A stretch of DNA of 64,000 nt from Lachnospiraceae bacterium UBA3814 (GTDB lineage Bacteria > Bacillota > Clostridia > Lachnospirales > Lachnospiraceae). A model generated the notes under the pieces. It worked only from the letters and a program-made list of their open reading frames with translations, did no database searches and was not told the DNA's origin. The position numbers were made by a program, and so were the translations under genes. The stretch lies in contig DFEA01000040.1 of assembly GCA_002368575.1 (NCBI GenBank), positions 1-64,000 of the forward strand. Reading direction: 5' to 3'. The number at the start of each line of letters is the position of its first letter. The stretch's first letter is position 1. Shown piece after piece: positions 24,123 through 32,172 of this stretch.

Positions 24123-24973
24123 AACAATTCTCCCCGATTTTCTTTTTTCTGATAAAATGAATATGGTTTGGAAAGATCTACAAAAACATAGTTATCATGT
24201 CCTATTCTTTGATCCACAGGCGGAAGCTCCATGTAGTTTCCGAAAAAAATTGTCAGAAAGTCATCCCATCCTTTAGGACAATGTATTGTCGTATTTTCAA
24301 ATGTAAGATCAACATGATCATCAAAATCATTCTTAGAAAAAATGCGAGTACCGTTCCATAGCTTGTACGACCAAACGTATCCGACATACTTTGCAGAGTG
24401 TACTGGGTACTTACGAAGGAGCCCCATCCATAGATTTGAAAAGAAATTATACCGTATGCAAAAAGAAAGCGTTTTTAAAACATGCCAACAAATTCTACCC
24501 TTCACCGTAGGAATTTCCGTAATAGGACGCCTCCGAACATAATCAAGCCTGCATAATAAATTAAAATAGAGTTTGTATAGACGTTCGCGTCCTTCATTTA
24601 AGGGGATTCCTGCAAGCGGCATCACATCCAGATAAAGGCCAAAGTATTCCTGCGGGTAATCCTGCATTGATTCCAAAATACAAGTGGTTCTGTTATCCGC
24701 AATCCTCAGGATGACCCCAAACCGATGAGGAAGATCTGCAGAAGAAATAACCTCAAGATGTTCCGGCAACTCTGTTCTGGCTAAAGATACAAATCTATCA
24801 AAATGCTCTATCGGAATAGCAATATCCATATCATCGTCCCATGGAATAAAACCTTTATGCCTCACCGCTCCAAGGCAGGTTCCTCCGATGGCAAAATAAG
24901 GTATCTTATTCCTATCACATAATGCAGATACCTCCATAAATATATTTAAAATAACTTCTTGAAGCTGTGTCAT
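24119..24973 (-). CDS. LicD family phosphotransferase 3
   Basis: 284 aa. Core GGTCLGAVRHKGFIPWDDDM followed by DIAI, and C-terminal FFGNYMELPPVDQRIGHDNY. First gene of the leftward unit licD-tagD-stealth, with a promoter at 25103-25131 and a leader of about 120 bases. The ribosome binding site is weak (GGAAATT). It is the most diverged of the three LicD proteins. Probable role: transfer of glycerol phosphate, ribitol phosphate or phosphocholine to glycan. Confidence 0.85.
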   Translation of the reverse strand: MTQLQEVILNIFMEVSALCDRNKIPYFAIGGTCLGAVRHKGFIPWDDDMDIAIPIEHFDRFVSLARTELPEHLEVISSADLPHRFGVILRIADNRTTCILESMQDYPQEYFGLYLDVMPLAGIPLNEGRERLYKLYFNLLCRLDYVRRRPITEIPTVKGRICWHVLKTLSFCIRYNFFSNLWMGLLRKYPVHSAKYVGYVWSYKLWNGTRIFSKNDFDDHVDLTFENTTIHCPKGWDDFLTIFFGNYMELPPVDQRIGHDNYVFVDLSKPYSFYQKKENRGELF

Positions 24974-25102
24974 AAAAATTAAATTTCCGTTTGTAGTAAA
25001 AATGATGGTTGAAGATACTGCTTCAGAGATCTTTAAATGAATATATAGTGTTCAATATATATTATCATATAAAGACTTTACAGCATCTATTATGCTTTAC
25101 TC

Positions 25103-25131
25103 ATGATATTCAAAAATGAAGCTCTTGTCAA
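25103..25131 (-). promoter_or_regulatory. Sigma-A promoter of the licD-tagD-stealth unit
   Basis: Minus strand TTGACA (25131-25126), 17-base spacer, TATCAT (25108-25103). Same boxes, spacing and similar flanks as the sulfotransferase promoter at 18202-18230. It lies in the 372-bp gap 24974-25345, which otherwise holds the opposite-facing ATPase promoter. Confidence 0.7.
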
Positions 25132-25242
25132 ACAAAATATGATTATCTCTATAGTTTGACAGTAAAGTATTACAGAAAGCTGGATAACCTGTTGAACCGC
25201 AAATCTTGAATTGGAAGAGGCGACGTTCACCTTCTCTCTGCC

Positions 25243-25290
25243 TTTTTCCGCGGTAAAATATTCTTTTATATCGCATTTTTCCGCGGAAAT
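25243..25290 (+). promoter_or_regulatory. Twin TTTTTCCGCGG sites upstream of the DUF4143 ATPase
   Basis: TTTTTCCGCGG occurs at 25243-25253 and again at 25276-25286, 33 bases apart (about three helical turns). The second is a perfect palindrome TTTCCGCGGAAA, the first an imperfect one. They lie just before the -35 box at 25294, where a regulator could bind. The regulator is unknown. Confidence 0.4.
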
Positions 25291-25293
25291 ATG

Positions 25294-25322
25294 TTGCCAA
25301 TCAATCCATATTATCATATACT
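25294..25322 (+). promoter_or_regulatory. Sigma-A promoter of the DUF4143 ATPase
   Basis: TTGCCA (25294-25299), 17-base spacer, TATACT (25317-25322), 23 bases before the ATG at 25346, which has AAGGAGG just upstream. Confidence 0.65.
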
Positions 25323-25345
25323 TTTCATTATCAAGGAGGTTATAT

Positions 25346-26656
25346 ATGGAACGATCATTAATAAAAGCACTTGAAAAATGGAAAACTTCTCCCACAAGGA
25401 AGCCCCTTATCCTGTGGGGGGCACGACAGGTCGGAAAAACCTGGCTCATGCGGGAATTCGGAAAAAGATATTATCCTAAAACCGCTTATGCCTCTTTCTT
25501 TAGAAATACCAGACTTGCAAGGCTTTTTAAGGAGGATTTTTCTCTGAGCAGAGTACTGGAAAACCTGAATATAGAATGCAGGACAATGATAACCCCTGAC
25601 GATACCCTTATTATACTTGACGAGATACAGGACTGCCCCGAAGCTTTGGAGTATTTAAAGTTTTTTTGTGAAGAAGCACCTCAGTATCATATTATATGCG
25701 CAGGCTCCATGCTTGGCGTAACCATCCATGAGGGCATCTCCTTTCCCGTTGGCAAGGTTAATGAGCTGACGCTTTATCCCCTGGATTTTAAAGAGTATCT
25801 TCAGGCTATGGGGGAAAACGACCTTTTAGATACGCTGATCTCCGGAAGCTGGGAACTGGTTAACGACAACCATGAAAGCTATGTAAACCATCTGCGCAAT
25901 TATTACTATGTAGGCGGAATGCCGGAAGCAGTTGCTTACTTTGCGGATCACAGAGATTATCAGGGTGTACGGGATATCCAGAACAGCATTATCCGCCAGT
26001 ATGAAGAGGATTTCAGCAAGCACATCCCTCCCAATGAATGGACAAAGGTCCTGCTTGTTTGGCATTCCATTCCTGTACAGCTTGCAAAGGAAAACCGCAA
26101 ATTCTTCTTCGGGCAGGTAAAGCCCGGAGCCAGAATGAAAGACCTTGAGAACGCTATAATGTGGCTTTGCAAATATGGTGTAGCCTGCAAAGTATTCAAG
26201 ACAACGAAACCCGCTGTCCCGCTTGCTGCCTATGCAGATCCCTCTTCCTTTAAGCTGTTTCTTTCTGATACAGGTCTTGCAGGTGCCTTAAGTGAGCTTG
26301 ATGCAGAAGTCCTGCTTAACGGCAATGCAGTTTTTTCCGAATTCAAAGGAGCCCTTACTGAAGAATATGTTTTTACCCAGCTGTTGGCAGACAGAGCCAC
26401 AGCTCCTTTTTACTATGCGGGAGACAAAGGCAGATATGAAACAGATTTCTTGCTCAGGCTTGGACAGGATATCATACCAGTTGAGGTAAAGGCCGAAACC
26501 AATCTCAAATCAAAAAGCCTTAAATTTTATGTTGATAAATTTGATCCGCCATATGCCCTGCGTATCAGCATGGCTCCTTATATCGTACAGAACAGGATTA
26601 GAAACATTCCTTTGTACGCTGTTTGCAGGATCAACTCCTGTCTGACGGAGGAGTGA
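25346..26656 (+). CDS. AAA family ATPase with DUF4143 domain
   Basis: 436 aa from ATG 25346 (MERSLIKALEKW); the open frame begins at 25211 but that part lies in the promoter. AAA_14 domain with Walker A LWGARQVGKTW and Walker B LIILDEIQDCP, then the C-terminal DUF4143 domain with a nuclease-like GRYETDFLLR...IPVEVKAE. Very common in gut anaerobes; cellular role unknown. A near-identical stump of such a gene lies at 12296-12493. The pair brackets the sulfotransferase and LicD blocks. Convergent with the ABC transporter at 26667, ten bases apart. Confidence 0.88.
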   Translation: MERSLIKALEKWKTSPTRKPLILWGARQVGKTWLMREFGKRYYPKTAYASFFRNTRLARLFKEDFSLSRVLENLNIECRTMITPDDTLIILDEIQDCPEALEYLKFFCEEAPQYHIICAGSMLGVTIHEGISFPVGKVNELTLYPLDFKEYLQAMGENDLLDTLISGSWELVNDNHESYVNHLRNYYYVGGMPEAVAYFADHRDYQGVRDIQNSIIRQYEEDFSKHIPPNEWTKVLLVWHSIPVQLAKENRKFFFGQVKPGARMKDLENAIMWLCKYGVACKVFKTTKPAVPLAAYADPSSFKLFLSDTGLAGALSELDAEVLLNGNAVFSEFKGALTEEYVFTQLLADRATAPFYYAGDKGRYETDFLLRLGQDIIPVEVKAETNLKSKSLKFYVDKFDPPYALRISMAPYIVQNRIRNIPLYAVCRINSCLTEE

Positions 26657-26666
26657 CATAATAAGC

Positions 26667-28433
26667 TTACCCGTCGATCTCGATCTCTGTTTCGATCGCC
26701 CTTCCGTTTTCTATCCTGAAGATCCTGTTGCAGCTCTTAAGGGTGGAAAGCCTGTGAGCTATGATTATCAGGGTCATTTTTTTTGCCAGCATATTTATAG
26801 AGCTTACTACCGCTGCCTCCGTCTCAGTATCAAGCGCGGAGGTAGCCTCATCCAGGATAAGTATCTCCGGTTTACTGTACAGGGCGCGGGCTATGGCTAT
26901 CCTCTGCCGCTGTCCGCCCGAAAGCTTGATGCCCCTGTCTCCCACGTTTGTATCAAGCCCATCCGGCAGCGATCTGACAAAAGCATCCAACGACACCTCT
27001 CCGAGTATCTTCCATAATTCACTGTCCTCCTTGGGATCATCGCTGAAGGAGATGTTAAAGCGTATCGAGGCGTTAAACAGCAATAGCATCTGGGGAACGT
27101 AGGAAACCGTTTTCCTCCAGTATCCTGGGATCTCCCGTATGTCTGTCCCGTCCATATAGATACCCCCGGACTGCGGGGTGTAAAGCGCCAGTAAAAGATC
27201 GCCCAGGGTGGATTTTCCGGACCCGGACTCACCTATTATGCCGATCATGTCCCCCTTATTGACGGTGAGGGAGAGTCCCTTAAGCACCCTGTCCTTCCCC
27301 TTCTCGTACTTCCAGTCGATATTTTTTACCTCTATCGCCCTTTTGAACTCCGCGCTTCCTTCAGAGGCAGAGGTCATCAGTCTCACTTCCTCCTGATACT
27401 CTCTGGCGTTTTTGATGTTTAAATAGGTTTCCTCGACCATCGGTCTGGTACGTATGAAGATCTGGATATATTTTGAAACACGGGAAACCAGAGGCAGCAT
27501 CCTGAAGGCACCCATGGCGAATACGGACATACTGGAAATAAACTCCGCGGTGCCCGTTCCCATTTTAATGCGGATTATGATGAAGATGAAAATACCGGAT
27601 ATGCAGAATGCCTCAATGATCCTTTCCGGAAGGGTATTGATAAAATCGCTCTTCGCCTGCGCCTCGGAGAAGGTCCTGCATTCCTCCTCATACTGGCTTA
27701 TGAACAGCTCCCTTTTATCAAAAACTATTACATCCTTTATGTTATTGATGATCTGAACCACAAACCGGTTTCTTTTCTTGTTCGCCGTGCGCATGGCTAT
27801 CGTAAGCCTGGCTATGCTCTTCTTCACCATAAGTGTCAGGAGGATCGCGCACAGCCCGGCAAGCAGCATGACGCCGAAGGCCAGAAATCTGTCTATGCCT
27901 GTCAGGTAAATAAATATAAGTATGACCGTCGTTATTTCGGAAACAAACACAAAGAAGGTCAGTATAAAGGTATGTACCCCCGTTACGTCAAGATTGACGC
28001 CGTTAAGCAGTACACCTATATCAGATTCAACAAAAAAGGAATAGGGCCTTTCCAGATAGGAGCTGAGCATTTCCACGGTAAGCGTCCTTTGAAGGGCGCT
28101 GCTGTACCTGCTCCTTACGTAAGCCACAAAGGAAAGAAATACGTTTTTAAATATATATACCAGAGCTATGGTGACACCGAGAAATACCAGAAGAGTTTCC
28201 TGGTCCCTGATATGGAGGATCGAGTCGATATATCTGACGTACCACTTTGACATAAGCTTTTCAGGCTCCAGAAAGGCCTGGATAAAGGGAAGTATCACCG
28301 AAACGCCCAAAAGTTCCAGAAATGATCCGATAAGTATGAGCAGCAGTACCACAGCGGCCTGTTTTCTCTGCTTTCTGCTCATTATATATTTAAAACACCT
28401 GTACAATCTTACGATCGTTTTAAAATCCTTCAA
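26667..28433 (-). CDS. ABC transporter, fused permease-ATPase (MsbA/PglK-like flippase) 1
   Basis: 588 aa. The N-terminal half has about six membrane helices starting QAAVVLLLILIGSFLELLGV. The C-terminal ATPase has Walker A GIIGESGSGKST, signature LSGGQRQRIAIARAL, Walker B ILILDEATSALD and switch IIAHRLST. The LELLGVS.ILP start resembles PglK-type exporters that flip lipid-linked oligosaccharides. It is a paralogue of the gene at 49374. Seven bases downstream of the NeuB-like gene. Most likely it flips an undecaprenyl-linked glycan intermediate. Confidence 0.85.
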   Translation of the reverse strand: MKDFKTIVRLYRCFKYIMSRKQRKQAAVVLLLILIGSFLELLGVSVILPFIQAFLEPEKLMSKWYVRYIDSILHIRDQETLLVFLGVTIALVYIFKNVFLSFVAYVRSRYSSALQRTLTVEMLSSYLERPYSFFVESDIGVLLNGVNLDVTGVHTFILTFFVFVSEITTVILIFIYLTGIDRFLAFGVMLLAGLCAILLTLMVKKSIARLTIAMRTANKKRNRFVVQIINNIKDVIVFDKRELFISQYEEECRTFSEAQAKSDFINTLPERIIEAFCISGIFIFIIIRIKMGTGTAEFISSMSVFAMGAFRMLPLVSRVSKYIQIFIRTRPMVEETYLNIKNAREYQEEVRLMTSASEGSAEFKRAIEVKNIDWKYEKGKDRVLKGLSLTVNKGDMIGIIGESGSGKSTLGDLLLALYTPQSGGIYMDGTDIREIPGYWRKTVSYVPQMLLLFNASIRFNISFSDDPKEDSELWKILGEVSLDAFVRSLPDGLDTNVGDRGIKLSGGQRQRIAIARALYSKPEILILDEATSALDTETEAAVVSSINMLAKKMTLIIIAHRLSTLKSCNRIFRIENGRAIETEIEIDG

Positions 28434-28440
28434 TCCGTTC

Positions 28441-29319
28441 TCATCCTCTAAGCTTTTTTCTTACCGCAAGCTCCGCCTCGTAAAGCTTTTTTTCTCCGGT
28501 CCCAAGGACCTTCTCCACCACCTCTATCCTGCGCCTCAGCATATCCATGGCGTGAACGGTAAGGGAGGCGGCCTGATCGGTCCCCCACATATCATGATCC
28601 AGCGTTATATGCCTTTCGATCACCCTTGCTCCGAGAGCCGCGGCTACTACCGTCCCCTCCAGGTTCTGCTCGTGCCCGCTGTAGCCCACAAGACACCCGT
28701 AGCGCTCCCTTAAGGTGTTTATCATCCTTAGATTAAGCTCCTCATCCTTAGCCGGATAGGCGGAGTTTGTATGCATAAGGATGTATTCTCCGTTTCCGTC
28801 CCTCTCAAGGATATCTACCGCGGCATCTATCTCCTCCCAGGTGCTCATTCCGGTGGACATTATCACCGGCCTCCCCGAACGCGCGCAGCCTGACAGGAGC
28901 TCCCTGTCCGTGATGCCCGCGGAAGCGACCTTAATAAAGGGAATGTCGTATTTAAGCATAAACTCAAGGCTCGGCATATCCCAGGGAGAGGCCGTAAAGG
29001 CTATGGGCTTTTCTCTGCAGTAGCTGTCTATATAGTCGTATTCCTCCCTGCCGAATTCTATCCTCTTCTTGTATTCAAGGTAGGTTATCCTTCCCCAGGG
29101 AGTATCCCTCATCACATTTTTCTGTGCCTCGGGAACGGAGATATCTGGATCCCTTTTCTGAAGCTTCACCGCATTCCAGCCTGTGGCATTGGCGGCATCG
29201 ATAAGCTTTTTTGCTATCTGTATATCCCCGTTGTGATTTATGCCTATCTCGGCTATAAGATAGGGGCTGCTGTTCTCATTTACCTCATAACCGCCTAACA
29301 GGATATTTTTTTTCGCCAT
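28441..29319 (-). CDS. NeuB-like PEP-condensing synthase lacking the SAF domain
   Basis: 292 aa. It has the NeuB TIM-barrel motifs AEIGINHNGDI, WNAVKLQKRD, VIMSTGMSTW, LMHTNSAYPA, GYSGHEQ and ERHITLDHDMWGTDQAAS, so condensation of PEP with a sugar is expected. It stops where the C-terminal SAF (antifreeze-like) domain would begin; the usual length is about 335-350 aa, as in the homologue at 45868. The SAF domain of one NeuB subunit completes the partner's active site, so substrate or mechanism should differ. It is next to a TPP enzyme and a flippase. Confidence 0.85.
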   Translation of the reverse strand: MAKKNILLGGYEVNENSSPYLIAEIGINHNGDIQIAKKLIDAANATGWNAVKLQKRDPDISVPEAQKNVMRDTPWGRITYLEYKKRIEFGREEYDYIDSYCREKPIAFTASPWDMPSLEFMLKYDIPFIKVASAGITDRELLSGCARSGRPVIMSTGMSTWEEIDAAVDILERDGNGEYILMHTNSAYPAKDEELNLRMINTLRERYGCLVGYSGHEQNLEGTVVAAALGARVIERHITLDHDMWGTDQAASLTVHAMDMLRRRIEVVEKVLGTGEKKLYEAELAVRKKLRG

Positions 29320-29360
29320 GACATCATCCCATACTTTTATTCAGTAATGATCCGTTGGTA

Positions 29361-31193
29361 TCATTCCTCGTCAGTAAGAGGAATGAACATATTCCTTTTA
29401 AGCTCCTCTCTGGGCAAAAACGGCGCAAGATCCTCAAGAGGAGGGCTTACCATTGTTCCGTCGGGAAGCTTTCTTCCGCTGCTCTTAGGCTCCCATACCT
29501 GCTCGGTGTCGGTAAATATCTCGCAGAACAGGGGCCCTTCCATTGACAGTGCCTTATCGACCGTCTCCATCATCTCTTTGTTGCTGTGCGCGCTCAGGTA
29601 GGTATAGCCGAAGGCTTCGGCGATCCTTTTGTACTCGGGGAATGAAAGGTCTCCCGATTCCGGTCCGATACCCACTCTGGTATGCTCGCTGAAGATATTG
29701 CTCTGGGTTATCCTGATTGAATGATAACCACTGTTATTTATTAAAAAGATCTTGATGGGGAGCCTGTTTGTTATAATTGTCTGCAGCTCCTGAAGGTTCA
29801 TCATTATGCTTCCGTCGCCCTCAAGACAGATGGTCTCCCTTCCGCCGCCTCCAAGGCAGGTACCGATAGCCGCCGGAAGACCGTAGCCCATGCTTGCTAT
29901 GGCGCTGTTATTGGCCATACGGCTTCCCTTTTTTATGACATAGGCCTGATTCCCCACCACACAACAGGCGCCGTTTGATACGGCGGTAAGGCTGTTTTCC
30001 GGAAGACGACCGCTCAGATACCTGACAAAGGCGTAGACGTTGGCGCTCCTTCCGTTTTCCTCAAAATGTCTCGGAAGCGCGGCAGGGTATTCCTCCTTCC
30101 ACTTCTGCGTTGTTTCTATCCATTCCGTCCGTCCGGACACCCGTTCACCGGCTTTAAGCTTAAGCTTCTCAAGGAAGTCCTTTGCGTCCGCCCACACGGG
30201 CATATCAACATGGATGGTGTGCTTTTTCAGCTCACCCTCATCTATATCCACCATTATGACCTTCGCGGCCCTTGCCCAGGTCTCCCAGTTATAGCCTACC
30301 TGACGTATGGAGATCCTCGTTCCCACCGCCAGTATCAGGTCCGCATTCTGGATGGCGAAGTTCCCGGGCCTGTCGCCCATATTTCCCGCACGCCCGCAAT
30401 ATAAAGGATGCTCGTCCTCGATAAGATCCACCGCGTTCCAGTACGTGACAACAGGTATGTTTAGCCTTTCCGCCACCTCTCTGAAGGCTTCATACGCTCC
30501 GGAAAGCCTTATGCCGTAGCCCGCGTAAAAGACCGGTCTTTCGGCCTTCTTTATTTCAGCTATGACCTTATCTATCGTTTCCTCCGGTACCGGAGGCGGA
30601 AGCATCGCGTCATCCTCCGTGGGATCGTAGCCGTGAAGCGTATCTGTCTCTATGTACGCGCCCTGAAAATTGACAGGTATGTCTATCCACACAGGCCCCG
30701 GCCTTCCCGTCGTCGCAAGATGCCAGCCCTTTTCAAGCGCGTACCTTATGTCCTTCGGGTCCTCTATCATGACCGCGTACTTTGTCATCGGCTCTACGGA
30801 CCTTATGATATCATACTCCTGATCCCCCAGGGCCCTGACCCTTGCGCCGGCATGCTTAAGCGCGTATCGCGCGGTCGTATCGTATCTGACCTGACCGCTT
30901 ATCACAAACATGGGAATGGAATCAAGCCATCCGCATACCACACCCGTTATGGCGTTTGTACCTCCCGGTCCGGTGGTCACGCAGACCGCGGCTATCCGGT
31001 TGTCCAATCTCGCATAAGCCTCCGCGGCCATGGCACAGGCCTGTTCATGATGATTGTATGTGACCTTAAGGCCCTCCTTATGCCCTAACGCGTCGTTTAA
31101 GTGCATGGCTCCGCCTCCCACCACGCTGAAGCAGTCCGTCACTTTGTGACTGACCAGAAAATCGGCCACATAATCCGCAAGTCTGATCTTCAT
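29361..31193 (-). CDS. Thiamine-diphosphate-dependent enzyme, acetolactate-synthase-like
   Basis: 610 aa with all three domains of the family. The catalytic glutamate is in NHHEQACAMAAEAYARL. The central FAD/CoA-like domain follows, then the TPP motif GDGSIMMNLQELQTI with the NN of INNSGYHSI. It joins or cleaves 2-keto acids such as pyruvate. It is not obviously the branched-chain biosynthetic enzyme, because no small subunit or ilv gene is present. It stands between a GtrB-like GT2 and a SAF-less NeuB homologue and probably makes or modifies an unusual sugar or keto-acid substituent. A GGGGG lies twelve bases before the ATG. Confidence 0.85.
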   Translation of the reverse strand: MKIRLADYVADFLVSHKVTDCFSVVGGGAMHLNDALGHKEGLKVTYNHHEQACAMAAEAYARLDNRIAAVCVTTGPGGTNAITGVVCGWLDSIPMFVISGQVRYDTTARYALKHAGARVRALGDQEYDIIRSVEPMTKYAVMIEDPKDIRYALEKGWHLATTGRPGPVWIDIPVNFQGAYIETDTLHGYDPTEDDAMLPPPVPEETIDKVIAEIKKAERPVFYAGYGIRLSGAYEAFREVAERLNIPVVTYWNAVDLIEDEHPLYCGRAGNMGDRPGNFAIQNADLILAVGTRISIRQVGYNWETWARAAKVIMVDIDEGELKKHTIHVDMPVWADAKDFLEKLKLKAGERVSGRTEWIETTQKWKEEYPAALPRHFEENGRSANVYAFVRYLSGRLPENSLTAVSNGACCVVGNQAYVIKKGSRMANNSAIASMGYGLPAAIGTCLGGGGRETICLEGDGSIMMNLQELQTIITNRLPIKIFLINNSGYHSIRITQSNIFSEHTRVGIGPESGDLSFPEYKRIAEAFGYTYLSAHSNKEMMETVDKALSMEGPLFCEIFTDTEQVWEPKSSGRKLPDGTMVSPPLEDLAPFLPREELKRNMFIPLTDEE

Positions 31194-31226
31194 ATGCTGT
31201 AGATACCCCCTTTTATTACTCCCTTG

Positions 31227-32165
31227 CTAAAAATTTATCCTTCTTTCCTCAACGACCACCGGTCTGTGTATCACTCTCTTGTTTATGTTCAGTATATATT
31301 CCCCTATGAGCCCGATAAAGAACAGCTGCAAACCTCCAAGAAGGAACACCCCGATGATCATGGGTGCATAGCCCGCCCTGAAGCTGTTCCAGTAGATCAG
31401 TTTCAGCACAAGATATATGATCGCGATCACAAAGCTTATAACAGCCGTAATAAAGCCCATAAACACCGCAAGCCTGAGACCTATCTTGGTATAGGAGGTA
31501 AAGCTCAGCATTGCGGCATCATAGAGAGAATAGAAGTTATTGTGCGTTTTCCCCGCACGCCTCCTTGCCTGCTCGTATTCTATCTGTATCATATTAAAGC
31601 CCGAGCCGTATTCCGCAACTATTCCCCGAAGGAAGGGGATCGGATCATTTAACTGCCTTATAAGCATGATAAAGGAACGGTCATAAAGCCCGAACCCCGT
31701 AAAATGCTCAAGCATCTGGACGTCGGACATGTTTTTGATCATCTTGTAATAGATCGTTCTTAAGAAATAGATAAAACCGTTCTCCCTGCTTGAGGATTTG
31801 ATCCCGCTTACTATCCTGTGGCCCTTTTCCCATTCCTCAATAAATACCGGTATAAGCTCCAGAGGGTCCTGAAAATCGCAGCACACAGGGATCACGCAGT
31901 CTCCCTCGCACTGACACATTCCGTAAAAGGGAGAATTAAACTGACCGAAATTGGAGGCATTGAATATTGCCCTGATACGCTTATCCTCCTTGCAGAGCCT
32001 TTCTATCACGTCTCTTGTCCCGTCTGTGGAGCAGTTGTCGATAAATACGATCTCATGATCATACCCGGAAAGCTTATCCTTAAAAAGCTGCCTCAGGGCA
32101 TCGGCCATGGCCTGTGCATTCTCCACCTCATTAAAGCAGGGAATCAAAATACTAATCTTCTTCAT
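31227..32165 (-). CDS. GT2 polyprenyl-phosphate glycosyltransferase (GtrB/DPM1-like)
   Basis: 312 aa from ATG 32165 (MKKISILIPCFNEVENA); the frame upstream to 32324 overlaps rfbF and is not used. GT-A domain with FIDNCSTDGT as the nucleotide-binding Asp region and QFNSPFYGM...VIPVCCDFQDPLE. Two C-terminal membrane helices (about 225-250 and 262-285) match GtrB/ArnC-type enzymes that put a sugar on undecaprenyl phosphate. The product could feed the GT39-like protein encoded just upstream at 33271. It starts seven bases after the rfbF stop. Confidence 0.88.
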   Translation of the reverse strand: MKKISILIPCFNEVENAQAMADALRQLFKDKLSGYDHEIVFIDNCSTDGTRDVIERLCKEDKRIRAIFNASNFGQFNSPFYGMCQCEGDCVIPVCCDFQDPLELIPVFIEEWEKGHRIVSGIKSSSRENGFIYFLRTIYYKMIKNMSDVQMLEHFTGFGLYDRSFIMLIRQLNDPIPFLRGIVAEYGSGFNMIQIEYEQARRRAGKTHNNFYSLYDAAMLSFTSYTKIGLRLAVFMGFITAVISFVIAIIYLVLKLIYWNSFRAGYAPMIIGVFLLGGLQLFFIGLIGEYILNINKRVIHRPVVVEERRINF

Positions 32166-32172
32166 AGGACAT

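Noticed and set aside
25211..25345. N-terminal extension of the DUF4143 ATPase
   Set aside because: The open frame covers the twin palindromes and promoter; ATG 25346 has AAGGAGG upstream and matches the start of the homologous stump at 12493.
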